A stretch of 64,000 nucleotides of DNA from Bacteroidota bacterium (GCA_016715945.1 JADJXJ010000003.1:806001-870000); one strand, 5' to 3'. Shown: positions 8,560 through 17,087, counted from the first letter of the stretch. Numbers and translations are program-made. The notes: generated by a model from the sequence alone, not told the origin.

Positions 8560-9726
8560 ATGAACGATCACCAGCGCTATCAGCAAAGAGGCGTATCGGC
8601 GGCCAAAGAAGATGTGCACAGGGCCATACGTAATCTGGATAAAGGCCTGTATCCCAATGCGTTCTGCAAGGTGATGCCGGATGTGCTCGGTGGTGATCCC
8701 GAAATGTGCAACATCATGCATGCCGACGGAGCCGGCACCAAATCCGCCCTGGCTTACCTCTATTGGAAAGAAACAGGCGACCTGAGCGTGTGGCATGGCA
8801 TAGCCCAGGATGCAGTGGTGATGAATACCGACGACCTGTTGTGTGTGGGTGTAACCGATGGCATGCTGCTATCGTCAACGATCGGACGCAACAAGCACCT
8901 GGTGCCGGGCGAAGTGATTGCCGCCATCATCGAAGGCACCGAGCTCTTTCTGGAAAAGATGCGATCTTACGGCATCGGTATCTGGCTGAGCGGAGGCGAA
9001 ACCGCCGACCTGGGCGACCTTGTGCGGACAGTGGTGGTTGACAGTACCGTTGTAGCCAGGGTGCCGCGAAATAAGGTGATAGAAAACCGCATCAAACCCG
9101 GAAACGTCATTGTCGGCTTTGCCTCCTTCGGTAAGGCCACTTACGAGGATGCCTACAACGGCGGCATGGGCAGCAATGGCCTGACTTCGGCCAGGCACGA
9201 CGTTTTTGCGAAATATCTTGCACAGCGCTATCCCGAAAGTTTCGACCCCCATGTGCCTGCCGAACTTGTCTATTCAGGGCCATGGGAACTGACCGATCCA
9301 ACAGAGATACAGGGAGTGGATATGGGCAGGCTGGTGCTTTCGCCCACCCGGACTTATGCGCCTCTGGTACGCCAGATCCTGGAAAATCATTCTGGAGCCA
9401 TCCACGGCATGATCCATTGCAGCGGAGGCGGACAAACCAAAGTGCTTCATTTTGTGCAGGATGTACACATTGTAAAAGATAAACTCTTCGGATTGCCACC
9501 GCTTTTCAGTATCATCAGGGAGGCTTCGGGCACACCCTGGAGCGAGATGTACCGGGTATTCAACATGGGTCACAGGCTGGAGATTTACACCGATGAAACC
9601 TCGGCTGGAGAGATGATCAGCCTCGCCGGATCTTTTGGCATCGAGGCTAAAATAGTTGGCCATGTTGAACCATTCAAAGGAAAAAAGCTGACCATCAGCA
9701 GCGCTTTTGGCGAGTTTGTGTACTGA
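8560..9726 (+). CDS. purM: phosphoribosylformylglycinamidine cyclo-ligase (AIR synthase)
   Basis: Closes the imidazole ring in purine synthesis, using ATP to convert FGAM to AIR in the cytoplasm. The 388-residue product shows the PurM/HypE-type architecture. The ATP-site segment HADGAGTKSALAYLYW is at about residues 50-65, AQDAVVMNTDDLLCVG at about 85-100, GGETADL at about 144, and a C-terminal half with GHRLEIY. This longer form is the one found in Bacteroidota. The start lies 1 nt after the stop of the OmpA-family gene, so the two are translationally close although their jobs are unrelated. No promoter is visible in between. Confidence 0.93.
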   Translation: MNDHQRYQQRGVSAAKEDVHRAIRNLDKGLYPNAFCKVMPDVLGGDPEMCNIMHADGAGTKSALAYLYWKETGDLSVWHGIAQDAVVMNTDDLLCVGVTDGMLLSSTIGRNKHLVPGEVIAAIIEGTELFLEKMRSYGIGIWLSGGETADLGDLVRTVVVDSTVVARVPRNKVIENRIKPGNVIVGFASFGKATYEDAYNGGMGSNGLTSARHDVFAKYLAQRYPESFDPHVPAELVYSGPWELTDPTEIQGVDMGRLVLSPTRTYAPLVRQILENHSGAIHGMIHCSGGGQTKVLHFVQDVHIVKDKLFGLPPLFSIIREASGTPWSEMYRVFNMGHRLEIYTDETSAGEMISLAGSFGIEAKIVGHVEPFKGKKLTISSAFGEFVY

Positions 9727-9769
9727 GCACAGCTTATTCAGATACAATTTGTTGGTTTCCTGCAGCCTT

Positions 9770-9783
9770 ATCATGATCATGAT
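9770..9783. promoter_or_regulatory. perfect 14-bp palindrome upstream of the prfA promoter
   Basis: ATCATGATCATGAT is its own reverse complement. It sits 9 nt before the -33 element of the prfA-pyrF promoter, a position usual for an activator or repressor site. The binding protein is unknown. Confidence 0.35.
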
Positions 9784-9792
9784 GGTGCAGGG

Positions 9793-9824
9793 TTTGTTGC
9801 ACCCGCCCAAAATGGCTAATTTTG
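9793..9824 (+). promoter_or_regulatory. prfA-pyrF promoter (-33 TTTG, -7 TAATTTTG)
   Basis: TTTG at 9793-9796 and TAATTTTG at 9817-9824 are 20 nt apart, a full match to the Bacteroidota consensus. The predicted start is near 9831. This excludes a TTG codon at 9822 as the prfA start, because that codon is part of the -7 box. Confidence 0.7.
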
Positions 9825-9842
9825 CAGGCCAAAAGAGAGATT

Positions 9843-10925
9843 GTGGAAATAACTGATAAGCTGGAAGATATCCGCCGCAGATGGGAAGAAATGGGCGAAC
9901 AGCTCAACGATCCGGCTGTGATGGCCGATATGAAGCGGTATGTGAAGCTGAACAAGGACTATAAAGACCTTGAACCTGTGGTCAGGGCTTTTGCCGAGTA
10001 CAAGGATGTGCTCAGAGGCATGGAAGATGCACGCGAGCTGATGCGCACCGAGAAGGATGAAGATTTCAGGGCCATGGCCCGTCAGGAACTCGATGAGCTC
10101 GAAGCGCGCAAGGAGCAGCTGGAGGAAGAAATCCGGTTGATGCTGATTCCCAAAGACCCTCAGGACAGCAAAAATGCAGTGGTCGAGATCAGGGCAGGCA
10201 CCGGTGGCGACGAAGCCAGTATTTTTGCCGGCGACCTCTACCGCATGTATATCAAATATTGTGAGCGCAAAGGCTGGCGCACCGAGCTCGTGGATATGAG
10301 CGAAGGCACAGTAGGCGGGTTTAAAGAAATCATATTCAATGTGATAGGCGAAAATGCCTATGGCATCCTGAAGTTCGAAAGCGGAGTGCACCGGGTGCAG
10401 CGTGTGCCCAAAACCGAGACCCAGGGCCGCATCCATACCTCCGCCGCCAGCGTGGTGGTCTTGCCCGAAGCCGAAGAATTCGACATCGAACTCAACGAAA
10501 AAGACATTCGTAAAGAAACTTTCTGCTCTTCAGGCCCAGGCGGTCAATCGGTAAATACTACCTACTCAGCAGTGCGTCTTACCCATATCCCCAGCGGTAT
10601 TGTGGTTTCGTGTCAGGACGAGAAATCACAGATCAAGAACCTGGCCAAAGCCATGAAAGTGCTTCGCACCCGCCTGTTTGAACGGGAATACAGCAAATAC
10701 CTCGAAGAGATAGCCTCAAAGCGCAAAACCATGGTGAGCACCGGCGACCGTTCGGCCAAGATTCGCACCTACAACTGGCCGCAGGGCAGGGTGACCGATC
10801 ACCGCATCAACCTTACCCTATATAACCTGCAATCTATCATCGACGGCGATCTCGACGAACTGATCGAAAAACTCCAGATGGCCGAAAATGCGGAGCGATT
10901 AAAAACTGAGCTCGAAAATACCTGA
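9843..10925 (+). CDS. prfA: peptide chain release factor 1
   Basis: Recognises UAA and UAG stop codons in the ribosomal A site and triggers peptide release. The 360 residues comprise an N-terminal helical domain and a codon-recognition domain with GVHRVQRVPKTETQGRIHT. The PxT tripeptide there marks RF1 rather than RF2 (SPF). The catalytic GGQ loop is in SSGPGGQSVN (about residues 227-236). The reading frame is open from a TTG at 9822, but that triplet lies inside the -7 promoter box. The first usable start after the transcript start is GTG at 9843. It is followed by pyrF after 28 nt, probably on the same transcript. Confidence 0.93.
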   Translation: MEITDKLEDIRRRWEEMGEQLNDPAVMADMKRYVKLNKDYKDLEPVVRAFAEYKDVLRGMEDARELMRTEKDEDFRAMARQELDELEARKEQLEEEIRLMLIPKDPQDSKNAVVEIRAGTGGDEASIFAGDLYRMYIKYCERKGWRTELVDMSEGTVGGFKEIIFNVIGENAYGILKFESGVHRVQRVPKTETQGRIHTSAASVVVLPEAEEFDIELNEKDIRKETFCSSGPGGQSVNTTYSAVRLTHIPSGIVVSCQDEKSQIKNLAKAMKVLRTRLFEREYSKYLEEIASKRKTMVSTGDRSAKIRTYNWPQGRVTDHRINLTLYNLQSIIDGDLDELIEKLQMAENAERLKTELENT

Positions 10926-10953
10926 TCACACCCTGATAGCCCCCAAATCCACC

Positions 10954-11784
10954 ATGAACCAGCAAGCCCTTGTTGAGCAAATCATCCGCAAGCAATCATT
11001 TCTGTGTGTCGGACTCGATACCGATGCAGGGCGCATCCCGGCCATCCTTGGTAAAGAACCCGATCCTGTGTTTGCCTTCAACAAGGCCATCATCGATGCC
11101 ACAGCGCCTTTCGCGGTTGCCTTTAAACCCAACACAGCATTCTACGAAGCAGGAGGAGTCAAAGGTTGGGCCAGCCTCGAAAAAACAATTTCCTATATCA
11201 AACAGCAATATCCCGACATGCTCGTGATTGCTGACGCCAAACGGGGAGACATTGGTAACACTTCGGCCAACTACGCCCGCGCTTTTTTTGAAGTGATGGA
11301 TGCCGATGCTGTCACAGTTGCCCCTTACATGGGGTTCGACTCGGTGAGTCCGTTTCTGGCCTGGAAAGACAGATGGACGGTGCTGTTGGCTGCCACATCC
11401 AATGAGGGGTCGGCTGATTTTCAGCAGCTTGTGGACGAGCGTGGCCAAAAACTCTATGAGCAGGTGGTACGCAAGGCGTGCTCATGGGCTGGTCCGGACC
11501 AGCTGATGTTTGTTGTAGGTGCCACAAAACCAGCGGAACTGCGCATAATCAGGAACCTTGCACCAGAGTATTTTTTTCTTGTGCCCGGGGTGGGTGCCCA
11601 GGGGGGAAGCCTGGCCGAGGTTGCTGAATATGCCATGACCAGGAGGTGTGGTATCATCGTAAATGCTTCAAGGTCGGTTATTTATGCCTCGAATGGCGCC
11701 GACTTTGCAGAAGCGGCAGCCAGCGAAGCCGCGAAGATGCAGGCAGAGATGAAAACCTTGCTCGAAGAAAAGGGGGTGGTCTAA
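10954..11784 (+). CDS. pyrF: orotidine 5'-phosphate decarboxylase (long bacterial type)
   Basis: Last step of UMP synthesis: decarboxylates OMP in the cytoplasm. The 276-residue product has CVGLDTD near the start, FKPNTAFYEA at about 57, and the catalytic signature IADAKRGDIGNT at about 91-102. VAPYMGFDS and VPGVGAQGG (phosphate-binding) follow. The length and signature fit the group of OMP decarboxylases found in Bacteroidota and mycobacteria rather than the shorter enterobacterial form. It is placed 28 nt behind prfA. Confidence 0.95.
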   Translation: MNQQALVEQIIRKQSFLCVGLDTDAGRIPAILGKEPDPVFAFNKAIIDATAPFAVAFKPNTAFYEAGGVKGWASLEKTISYIKQQYPDMLVIADAKRGDIGNTSANYARAFFEVMDADAVTVAPYMGFDSVSPFLAWKDRWTVLLAATSNEGSADFQQLVDERGQKLYEQVVRKACSWAGPDQLMFVVGATKPAELRIIRNLAPEYFFLVPGVGAQGGSLAEVAEYAMTRRCGIIVNASRSVIYASNGADFAEAAASEAAKMQAEMKTLLEEKGVV

Positions 11785-11803
11785 AAAATAATGTTTTCCG
11801 GAA

Positions 11804-11875
11804 CGCCCCTGACGGGGCTACCGATATGTCGCCCCTACGGAGCTGCTGATATTTGGCCCCTGACGGGGCGGAGAA
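11804..11875. repeat. three tandem GC-rich palindromic units
   Basis: Three units of about 25 bp each contain a short palindrome: GCCCCTGACGGGGC (11805-11818), GCCCCTACGGAGC (11831-11843, one mismatch) and GGCCCCTGACGGGGC (11855-11869). They are joined by AT-rich spacers (CGATATGT, TGATATTT). They lie between pyrF and the pyrF/ilvE terminator and do not encode anything I can see. The look is that of a dispersed intergenic repeat, but only one copy falls in this window. Confidence 0.6.
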
Positions 11876-11887
11876 TTTTAAGAAAAA

Positions 11888-11912
11888 AAGCCGCTTTAAA
11901 GGGCGGCTTTTG
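11888..11912. terminator. bidirectional terminator between pyrF and ilvE
   Basis: AAAGCCGC and GCGGCTTT flank an 8-nt loop. There is an A-run to the left and a T-rich stretch to the right. It lies at the junction of two convergent genes. Confidence 0.75.
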
Positions 11913-11917
11913 TTGTT

Positions 11918-12946
11918 TTAGATTCCTTCGAGTATGGTCGTCCAGCCAAATTTGTCCTCAATTTCGCCGTACTGAATACCCTTCAGTGTTTTGTAGAGCA
12001 TTGTTGACCAGGGTCCTGCGGTTTCGCCGTAGTAGTATTCCTTTTTCAGTTCCCGGTCGTAAATCGACTTGAAGGGGCTGATGATGGCGGCGGTTCCGCA
12101 GGCTCCGGCTTCTTCGAAGGTTTCGAGTTCTTCCACCGGCACGGGACGGCGTTCTACTTTCAGGCCAAGGTCGGCTGCGAGGATTTCGATGCTTTTGTTG
12201 GTAACTGATGGAAGGATGGTGCACGATTTAGGCGTAATGTAGGCCTTTTCGCGTATGCCAAAGAAATTGGCCGGACCGGCTTCGTCGATATATTTTTTCT
12301 CTTTGGCGTCGAGAAACAGCACCGAAGCATATCCTTCGGCATGTGCGCGCTCGGCTGCCCTGAGGCTTGCAGCGTAGTTTCCGCCAACTTTGATATGGCC
12401 TGTGCCGAGCGGCGCGGCGCGGTCGTAATCGCGCACCAGTTGCACCTTGACCGGATTGAAACCTTCTTTGAAGTAAGGCCCTACCGGGGTTACAAAAACT
12501 ACAAACATGTACTCTTTGGCAGGTTTGACACCTACCTGCGCGCCCGAACCAAACAGCAATGGCCTGATGTAGAGCGAGGAGCCGGTGCCATAGGGCGGAA
12601 TGAAACGCGCATTGAGCCGCACTGCCTTGTTGATGGCTTCGAAAAACAGCTCCTCGGGCGGGATGGCCATCATGATTCCGCTGGCCGACATCCGCATGCG
12701 GCGGGCATTCTCCTGCCAGCGAAACAACCTTACCTTGCCATCCGCACCCCGATAGGCTTTCAGCCCTTCGAAGGCTTCCTGGCCATAGTGAAGGCCCGTG
12801 GCGGCCATGTGGATGCTGATGTATTCGCTGTCGCTTACTTCCAGCTCGCCCCACTTGCCGTCGCGGTAGGTGCACCTCACATTGTAGTCGGTACGGAAAT
12901 AGCCAAATGGCAGGCTGCTCCAGTTAATATCTTCAATCGTGTCCAT
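11918..12946 (-). CDS. ilvE: branched-chain amino acid aminotransferase
   Basis: Transfers the amino group between glutamate and the keto acids of Leu, Ile and Val, using PLP. The 342-residue fold-type IV enzyme shows HYGQEAFEGLKAYR near residue 55. The PLP lysine is in GTGHIKVGGNYAAS at about 190-203. DEAGPANFFG and CGTAAIISP lie near the C-terminus. An ATG 21 nt further upstream (12967) is in frame, but it sits at the predicted transcript start of the -7 box at 12972-12979. Enzymes of this group usually begin close to the residues MDTIEDINW, so 12946 is preferred. It stands alone, not beside other ilv genes. Confidence 0.93.
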   Translation of the reverse strand: MDTIEDINWSSLPFGYFRTDYNVRCTYRDGKWGELEVSDSEYISIHMAATGLHYGQEAFEGLKAYRGADGKVRLFRWQENARRMRMSASGIMMAIPPEELFFEAINKAVRLNARFIPPYGTGSSLYIRPLLFGSGAQVGVKPAKEYMFVVFVTPVGPYFKEGFNPVKVQLVRDYDRAAPLGTGHIKVGGNYAASLRAAERAHAEGYASVLFLDAKEKKYIDEAGPANFFGIREKAYITPKSCTILPSVTNKSIEILAADLGLKVERRPVPVEELETFEEAGACGTAAIISPFKSIYDRELKKEYYYGETAGPWSTMLYKTLKGIQYGEIEDKFGWTTILEGI

Positions 12947-12971
12947 AAGGGGATTATTTGTTTTCATGTAG

Positions 12972-12979
12972 CTAAGTTA
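12972..12979 (-). promoter_or_regulatory. candidate -7 box for ilvE
   Basis: The minus strand reads TAACTTAG, one mismatch from TAnnTTTG. It lies 26 nt upstream of the ATG at 12946. Confidence 0.4.
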
Positions 12980-13078
12980 GAGAAAATATGTCAGCCCCCT
13001 CATCGGATTGTGAATAAATAAACAATGAAAAAGTTATCGGCAACTCTTTTGCCGCTATTCCCGCAACACAGTTTTTCT

Positions 13079-13771
13079 TCACGAAAAGAAAGGAAAAAGC
13101 CATGCGGCAACCAACGCAAAGACCAATGCGGGCAAAAGGTTGAGCACCTTTATCTTGCTTAATTCCAGAATATTGAGGCCGAGGCCGAGCAGGATGATGC
13201 CTCCGGTGGCAGTGAGTGTGCTGATCATCAGTTCGGGCATGGATGCACCAAACCAGGCAGCCAGCAGGGTGAGTCCAGCCTGATACAGGAACAGGGGAAC
13301 GATCGAAAACACCACCCCAACACCCAATCCGGAGGCCAGGGCCATGGCGCTGATGCCATCCATGATGGATTTAATGTAATACAGCGACCTGTTTCCGTGA
13401 ATGCCTTCTTCCACGGCCCCGAGAATTGTCATCGAACCCATGCAGAAAAGCAGAAAGGCTGTCATCAGCCCCTGATTGAAACGGCTTCCTCCCGCACCTG
13501 TGCGTTTTCCGATCTGGTTTGCGAGCTTGTCAAAAAAGCTTTCAAGTTTGAGCAACTCGCCAACCAATGCACCCGGAATGAGGCTGAGCACCACCAGGAT
13601 CCACTCCTGTGCCCTGAAAGCCATGACCATGCCCAGGGCAAGGGTAAACAGCCCGATGGCTTGAAACAGTGTGCCTGTATATCGCTCGGGCAGGCGCGCA
13701 TGCAACATCAGTCCGGCAATGCCTCCGGCAAGCACCGCGAGTACGTTGACAATTGTTCCGAGAATTATCAT
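13079..13771 (-). CDS. DUF554 family membrane protein
   Basis: A 230-residue integral membrane protein with about seven hydrophobic helices. It shows the DUF554 (YdfK-like) pattern: N-terminal GTIVNVLAVLAGGIAGL, GLFTLALGMVMA, and LIPGALVGELLKLE in the first half. GMDGISAMALASGLGVGV-like and GGIILLGLGLNIL segments follow in the second half. A transport role is often suggested for the family but not established. It follows the methyltransferase gene by 20 nt on the same strand and probably shares its transcript. Confidence 0.85.
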   Translation of the reverse strand: MIILGTIVNVLAVLAGGIAGLMLHARLPERYTGTLFQAIGLFTLALGMVMAFRAQEWILVVLSLIPGALVGELLKLESFFDKLANQIGKRTGAGGSRFNQGLMTAFLLFCMGSMTILGAVEEGIHGNRSLYYIKSIMDGISAMALASGLGVGVVFSIVPLFLYQAGLTLLAAWFGASMPELMISTLTATGGIILLGLGLNILELSKIKVLNLLPALVFALVAAWLFPFFS

Positions 13772-13791
13772 ACCGGCTTGTTTTTTTGGGG

Positions 13792-14952
13792 TTATAGTAT
13801 CCGTTCGAGCTGGTGCCAGCTGATGCCGAACTGTTTTTTCAATGCTGCGATTTTTGCTTCGGTTTCGGCTGCATTGGTAGGATTAGGTGATTTGACTCCG
13901 GTCAGAAGAAGGTTTTTTGGGGTATGACCCATATCGATAAACTCCTGGATATGAGATTTGTACCCGTGCTTTTCCATAATCAATGCCCTGAGGGTATCGG
14001 TCAGAATCTCAGCCTGGCGTTCCCAAAGGATGCCATAACTGAGCATGGGCAGGGTGCCTGGGGGCAGCATGGCGTTGCGTACCTGTTTGTGGCAGCAGGG
14101 GGCACACACTATGAGTTGCGCTCCTGCCCTGATACCGGCCCCGATGGCATCGTCGGTGGCAGTGTCGCAGGCATGCAGGGCGATGAGGACATCGGTTCCT
14201 GTGGCATCGAAGCCGGCAATTTGGCCCTGAACGAACTTCAGCCTGTCGAAACCGGCTTCGGATGCAATCTGGTTTGTTTGATCTACCAGTTCGGCCCTCT
14301 GCTCTACACCGGTCACCTCAAGCTGCCCGGTATAGTTGGCGCTCAGGTATTCGTAAATAGCAAATGTGAGGTACCCTTTTCCGGCTCCCATGTCAACCAC
14401 CCTGAGCTTGTCTTTCTTCAACAAAGGCTCAAGCATGGGCTGCAGGATGGTAAGATATTGGTGTATCTGTTTGAATTTGAATTGCATGGAAGGCAATACC
14501 CTGCCCTGAAGGTCGGTAATCCCAAGGCGCAACCAGTGGATTCCTGCGCTGTCGATGAGTCGTTTTTTTGGTCTGTCGTGACTCAGATCGGCTTGCCTGG
14601 CTTCTTTGAGCGGTTTGGCAATCAGTTTAGCGTTTCCTTTGAGATTGCTGAGTAGCTGAAGGTGTTCGCTGGCAGTGAACAGATTGGCTTCCAGGAAGTT
14701 GCTCTTAAAATAGCTGATACACAACGCCACAGCCTCCTCCGTGGGATAGTTTTTTACTATTTCCCGTCTGTCGTAATGCTCGGTGGTCTGGAGCATGCGT
14801 GTGCCTTTGATGTGTACAGGACGCACGCTCAGGCGGCGGAGTTCATCCTGCTTGCGCCTTGGTTTGCTCAGGACAAGCTTGACGAAAGTAGCATCGGCTA
14901 CTGATTTTGCCAGGGTATTCCACAGGCGATCACTTGCGGTTGTCGATTCCAT
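13792..14952 (-). CDS. METTL25/RRNAD1-type SAM-dependent methyltransferase
   Basis: A 386-residue protein with a Methyltransf_32-like (PF13679) catalytic domain. VVDMGAGKGYLTFA is motif I (about residue 186), followed by VTGVEQRAELVD. ALHACDTATDDAI corresponds to the acidic motif II region, and APCCHKQ (about 284) is typical of the group. About 180 N-terminal residues precede the domain and have no obvious motif. Eukaryotic relatives are METTL25 and RRNAD1; the bacterial substrate is not known to me, and nucleic acid is a guess. The frame opens at 15060, but the -7-like box at 14976-14983 points to the ATG at 14952. Confidence 0.8.
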   Translation of the reverse strand: MESTTASDRLWNTLAKSVADATFVKLVLSKPRRKQDELRRLSVRPVHIKGTRMLQTTEHYDRREIVKNYPTEEAVALCISYFKSNFLEANLFTASEHLQLLSNLKGNAKLIAKPLKEARQADLSHDRPKKRLIDSAGIHWLRLGITDLQGRVLPSMQFKFKQIHQYLTILQPMLEPLLKKDKLRVVDMGAGKGYLTFAIYEYLSANYTGQLEVTGVEQRAELVDQTNQIASEAGFDRLKFVQGQIAGFDATGTDVLIALHACDTATDDAIGAGIRAGAQLIVCAPCCHKQVRNAMLPPGTLPMLSYGILWERQAEILTDTLRALIMEKHGYKSHIQEFIDMGHTPKNLLLTGVKSPNPTNAAETEAKIAALKKQFGISWHQLERIL

Positions 14953-14975
14953 CGCTCGTTTGCTTTGGGCAGATG

Positions 14976-14983
14976 CGAAATTA
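14976..14983 (-). promoter_or_regulatory. candidate -7 box for the methyltransferase gene
   Basis: The minus strand reads TAATTTCG, one mismatch from TAnnTTTG, 24 nt ahead of the ATG at 14952. It is divergent from the htpG promoter. Confidence 0.4.
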
Positions 14984-15013
14984 TTCCTTTTTGGGCTGCA
15001 TCGGATTTGACAT

Positions 15014-15045
15014 TTTGTCAGTGCAGCCAACTGGCACAAACTTTG
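15014..15045 (+). promoter_or_regulatory. candidate htpG promoter
   Basis: TTTG at 15014-15017 and AAACTTTG at 15038-15045 (one mismatch from TAnnTTTG) are 20 nt apart. The predicted leader is about 28 nt. Confidence 0.45.
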
Positions 15046-15079
15046 CGTGTTCAGGCCCAAAACCTAAATCTCCGGAAAC

Positions 15080-16981
15080 ATGCACAAAGGAACCATCGAC
15101 GTCAGAACAGAGAACATTTTTCCCATCATCAAGAAATTTCTTTATTCCGACCACGAAATCTTTCTCCGCGAGCTGGTAAGCAATGCCGTGGATGCCACCC
15201 AGAAGCTCAAAACCCTCTCTTCGGCCGGCGAAGTGAAAGGCGAGCTGGGCGACCTTACCATACAGGTTGAGGTGGATAAGAAAAAGAAAACCATCACTGT
15301 GCGCGACCGGGGTATCGGCATGACGCGCGAAGAGGTGGAAAAATACATCAACCAGATCGCCTTTTCGAGTGCAGAAGAGTTTGTGGCACAATTCAAAAAT
15401 AAATCGCAGGCCGAGGCCAATGCCATCATCGGGCACTTTGGGCTTGGATTTTACTCGGCCTTTATGGTTGCCGAAAAAGTGGAACTGTTTACCCTGAGCT
15501 ACCGCGAAGGCGCCGAACCGGTGAAATGGGAATGCGACGGCAGCCCGGAATACACCATCACTGAAACCAAAAAATCTGATCGGGGCACCGAAGTCGTGCT
15601 GCATATTGACAAGGAAAACGAAGAATTCCTTGAAGAATACAAGATCAGGGAGCTGCTGAACAAATACTGCAAGTTTTTGCCTGTGCCCATTCAGTTTGGC
15701 ACCCGCAAGGAAGAAGAACCCATTGAAGGCGAAACCGACAAGGATGGAAATCCAAAGACCAGAACGGTCGAAAAACCCTGGATTATTAACAACACCTTCC
15801 CGCTCTGGAAAAAATCGCCATCGGAAGTCACGGAGGAAGAATACAGGAAGTTCTACAACGAGCTGTATCCGTTCAGCTTCGAGGAGCCGCTGTTCAATAT
15901 CCACCTCAATGTGGATTATCCTTTCAATCTGACAGGGATACTTTATTTTCCGAAGGTGAAGCACAACTATGAGCTTCAGCGCAATAAAATTCAGCTCTAC
16001 TGCAACCAGGTGTTTGTGACCGATTCGGTGGAAGGCATCGTGCCCGATTTTCTCACCTTGCTCCATGGGGTCATCGATTCGCCCGACATTCCGCTCAATG
16101 TGAGCCGCTCGTTCCTGCAAAGCGATCAGAATGTCAAAAAGATATCGGGCCACATCACCAAAAAGGTTGCCGACAAGCTGGAAGAGCTCTTCAAAAAAGA
16201 CCGCGAAGCCTTCGAGAAAAAATGGAACGACATCAGAATTTTCATCCAGTACGGCATGATATCCGAGCCGAAATTTTACGAGCGCGCCGAAAAGTTTGTG
16301 CTGCTCAAAAACGTGGAGGACAAGTACTTCACGCTCGAGGAGTATAAAAAGCACATCGAAGACAAGCAGAAAGACAAAGATGGTGCCCTTGTGGTGCTCT
16401 ATGCCGGCAACACCGACGAGCAGTACGGCTACATCGAAGCTGCCCGTGAGCGCGGATACGATGTGTTGGTGATGGATGGTGTGCTCGATGCCCACTTCAT
16501 CAATACCCTGGAACAGAAAATGAGTAAGATCCGCTTTGTGCGGGTGGACAGCAATACGGTGGACAAGCTCATCGAAAAGGAAGACGACAAGCTGCCCAGC
16601 AAGCTCAGCGAAGCGCAAAAGCAGAGCTTAAAAGCTGAATTCGAGGCTGTTGTGGACAAGACCCGTTTCGAAGTTCTGTTCGAGCCCATGAGCGAAAGCG
16701 ATGCACCCGTGGTCATCACTCAGAACGAATTCATGCGCCGCTACAAAGACATGTCGGCTGTGGGCGGCAGTCCGATGATGGGCCTGGGCGACCTGCCGGA
16801 ACAATACAACCTGGTAGTTAATGAGAACCATCCGATTGTAGCAGGCCTGATGTCGAAAGATGAAGAGGGGCGTAAAAAGTTGGTAAGCTATCTGTATGAC
16901 CTTGCCCGTTTGTCGAAAAATCTGCTCAGGGGTAAAGAGTTGAACGACTTCATCAAAGCCAGTATGGAAAATCTGGCCTGA
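15080..16981 (+). CDS. htpG: molecular chaperone HtpG (Hsp90)
   Basis: An ATP-driven dimeric chaperone in the cytoplasm. The 633 residues include the GHKL ATPase domain: RELVSNAVDATQKL at about 31-44, DRGIGMT at about 76, and GHFGLGFYSAF at about 119. The middle domain has NVSRSFLQSD (about 338-347), and the C-terminal dimerisation region ends without an MEEVD tail, as expected in bacteria. An acidic linker (about residues 205-235, rich in Glu, Asp and Lys) sits between the first two domains. It is a single gene with its own promoter and a strong terminator. Confidence 0.97.
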   Translation: MHKGTIDVRTENIFPIIKKFLYSDHEIFLRELVSNAVDATQKLKTLSSAGEVKGELGDLTIQVEVDKKKKTITVRDRGIGMTREEVEKYINQIAFSSAEEFVAQFKNKSQAEANAIIGHFGLGFYSAFMVAEKVELFTLSYREGAEPVKWECDGSPEYTITETKKSDRGTEVVLHIDKENEEFLEEYKIRELLNKYCKFLPVPIQFGTRKEEEPIEGETDKDGNPKTRTVEKPWIINNTFPLWKKSPSEVTEEEYRKFYNELYPFSFEEPLFNIHLNVDYPFNLTGILYFPKVKHNYELQRNKIQLYCNQVFVTDSVEGIVPDFLTLLHGVIDSPDIPLNVSRSFLQSDQNVKKISGHITKKVADKLEELFKKDREAFEKKWNDIRIFIQYGMISEPKFYERAEKFVLLKNVEDKYFTLEEYKKHIEDKQKDKDGALVVLYAGNTDEQYGYIEAARERGYDVLVMDGVLDAHFINTLEQKMSKIRFVRVDSNTVDKLIEKEDDKLPSKLSEAQKQSLKAEFEAVVDKTRFEVLFEPMSESDAPVVITQNEFMRRYKDMSAVGGSPMMGLGDLPEQYNLVVNENHPIVAGLMSKDEEGRKKLVSYLYDLARLSKNLLRGKELNDFIKASMENLA

Positions 16982-16998
16982 GGATACCAGTTTGCCTG

Positions 16999-17029
16999 AA
17001 GGCCGGCCCGGTTTGCGGCCGGCCTTTTT
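16999..17029 (+). terminator. rho-independent terminator after htpG
   Basis: AAGGCCGGCC and GGCCGGCCTT pair perfectly around an 8-nt loop, followed by TTTTT. It begins 18 nt after the htpG stop. Confidence 0.9.
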
Positions 17030-17056
17030 GTTTACGTGCTGAACACACATTTGTTA

Positions 17057-17064
17057 TATCTTAG
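17057..17064 (+). promoter_or_regulatory. candidate -7 box for the lemA-TPM operon
   Basis: TATCTTAG differs from TAnnTTTG at one base and lies 24 nt ahead of the lemA ATG. The -33 element is not convincing. Confidence 0.35.
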
Positions 17065-17087
17065 CCCGTTCATAAAAAATGACAGCC

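Noticed and set aside
14981..16618. Open frame of 545 codons on the minus strand opposite htpG
   Set aside because: It mirrors the codon pattern of htpG, has no family resemblance and is rich in Phe/His as typical antisense shadows are.
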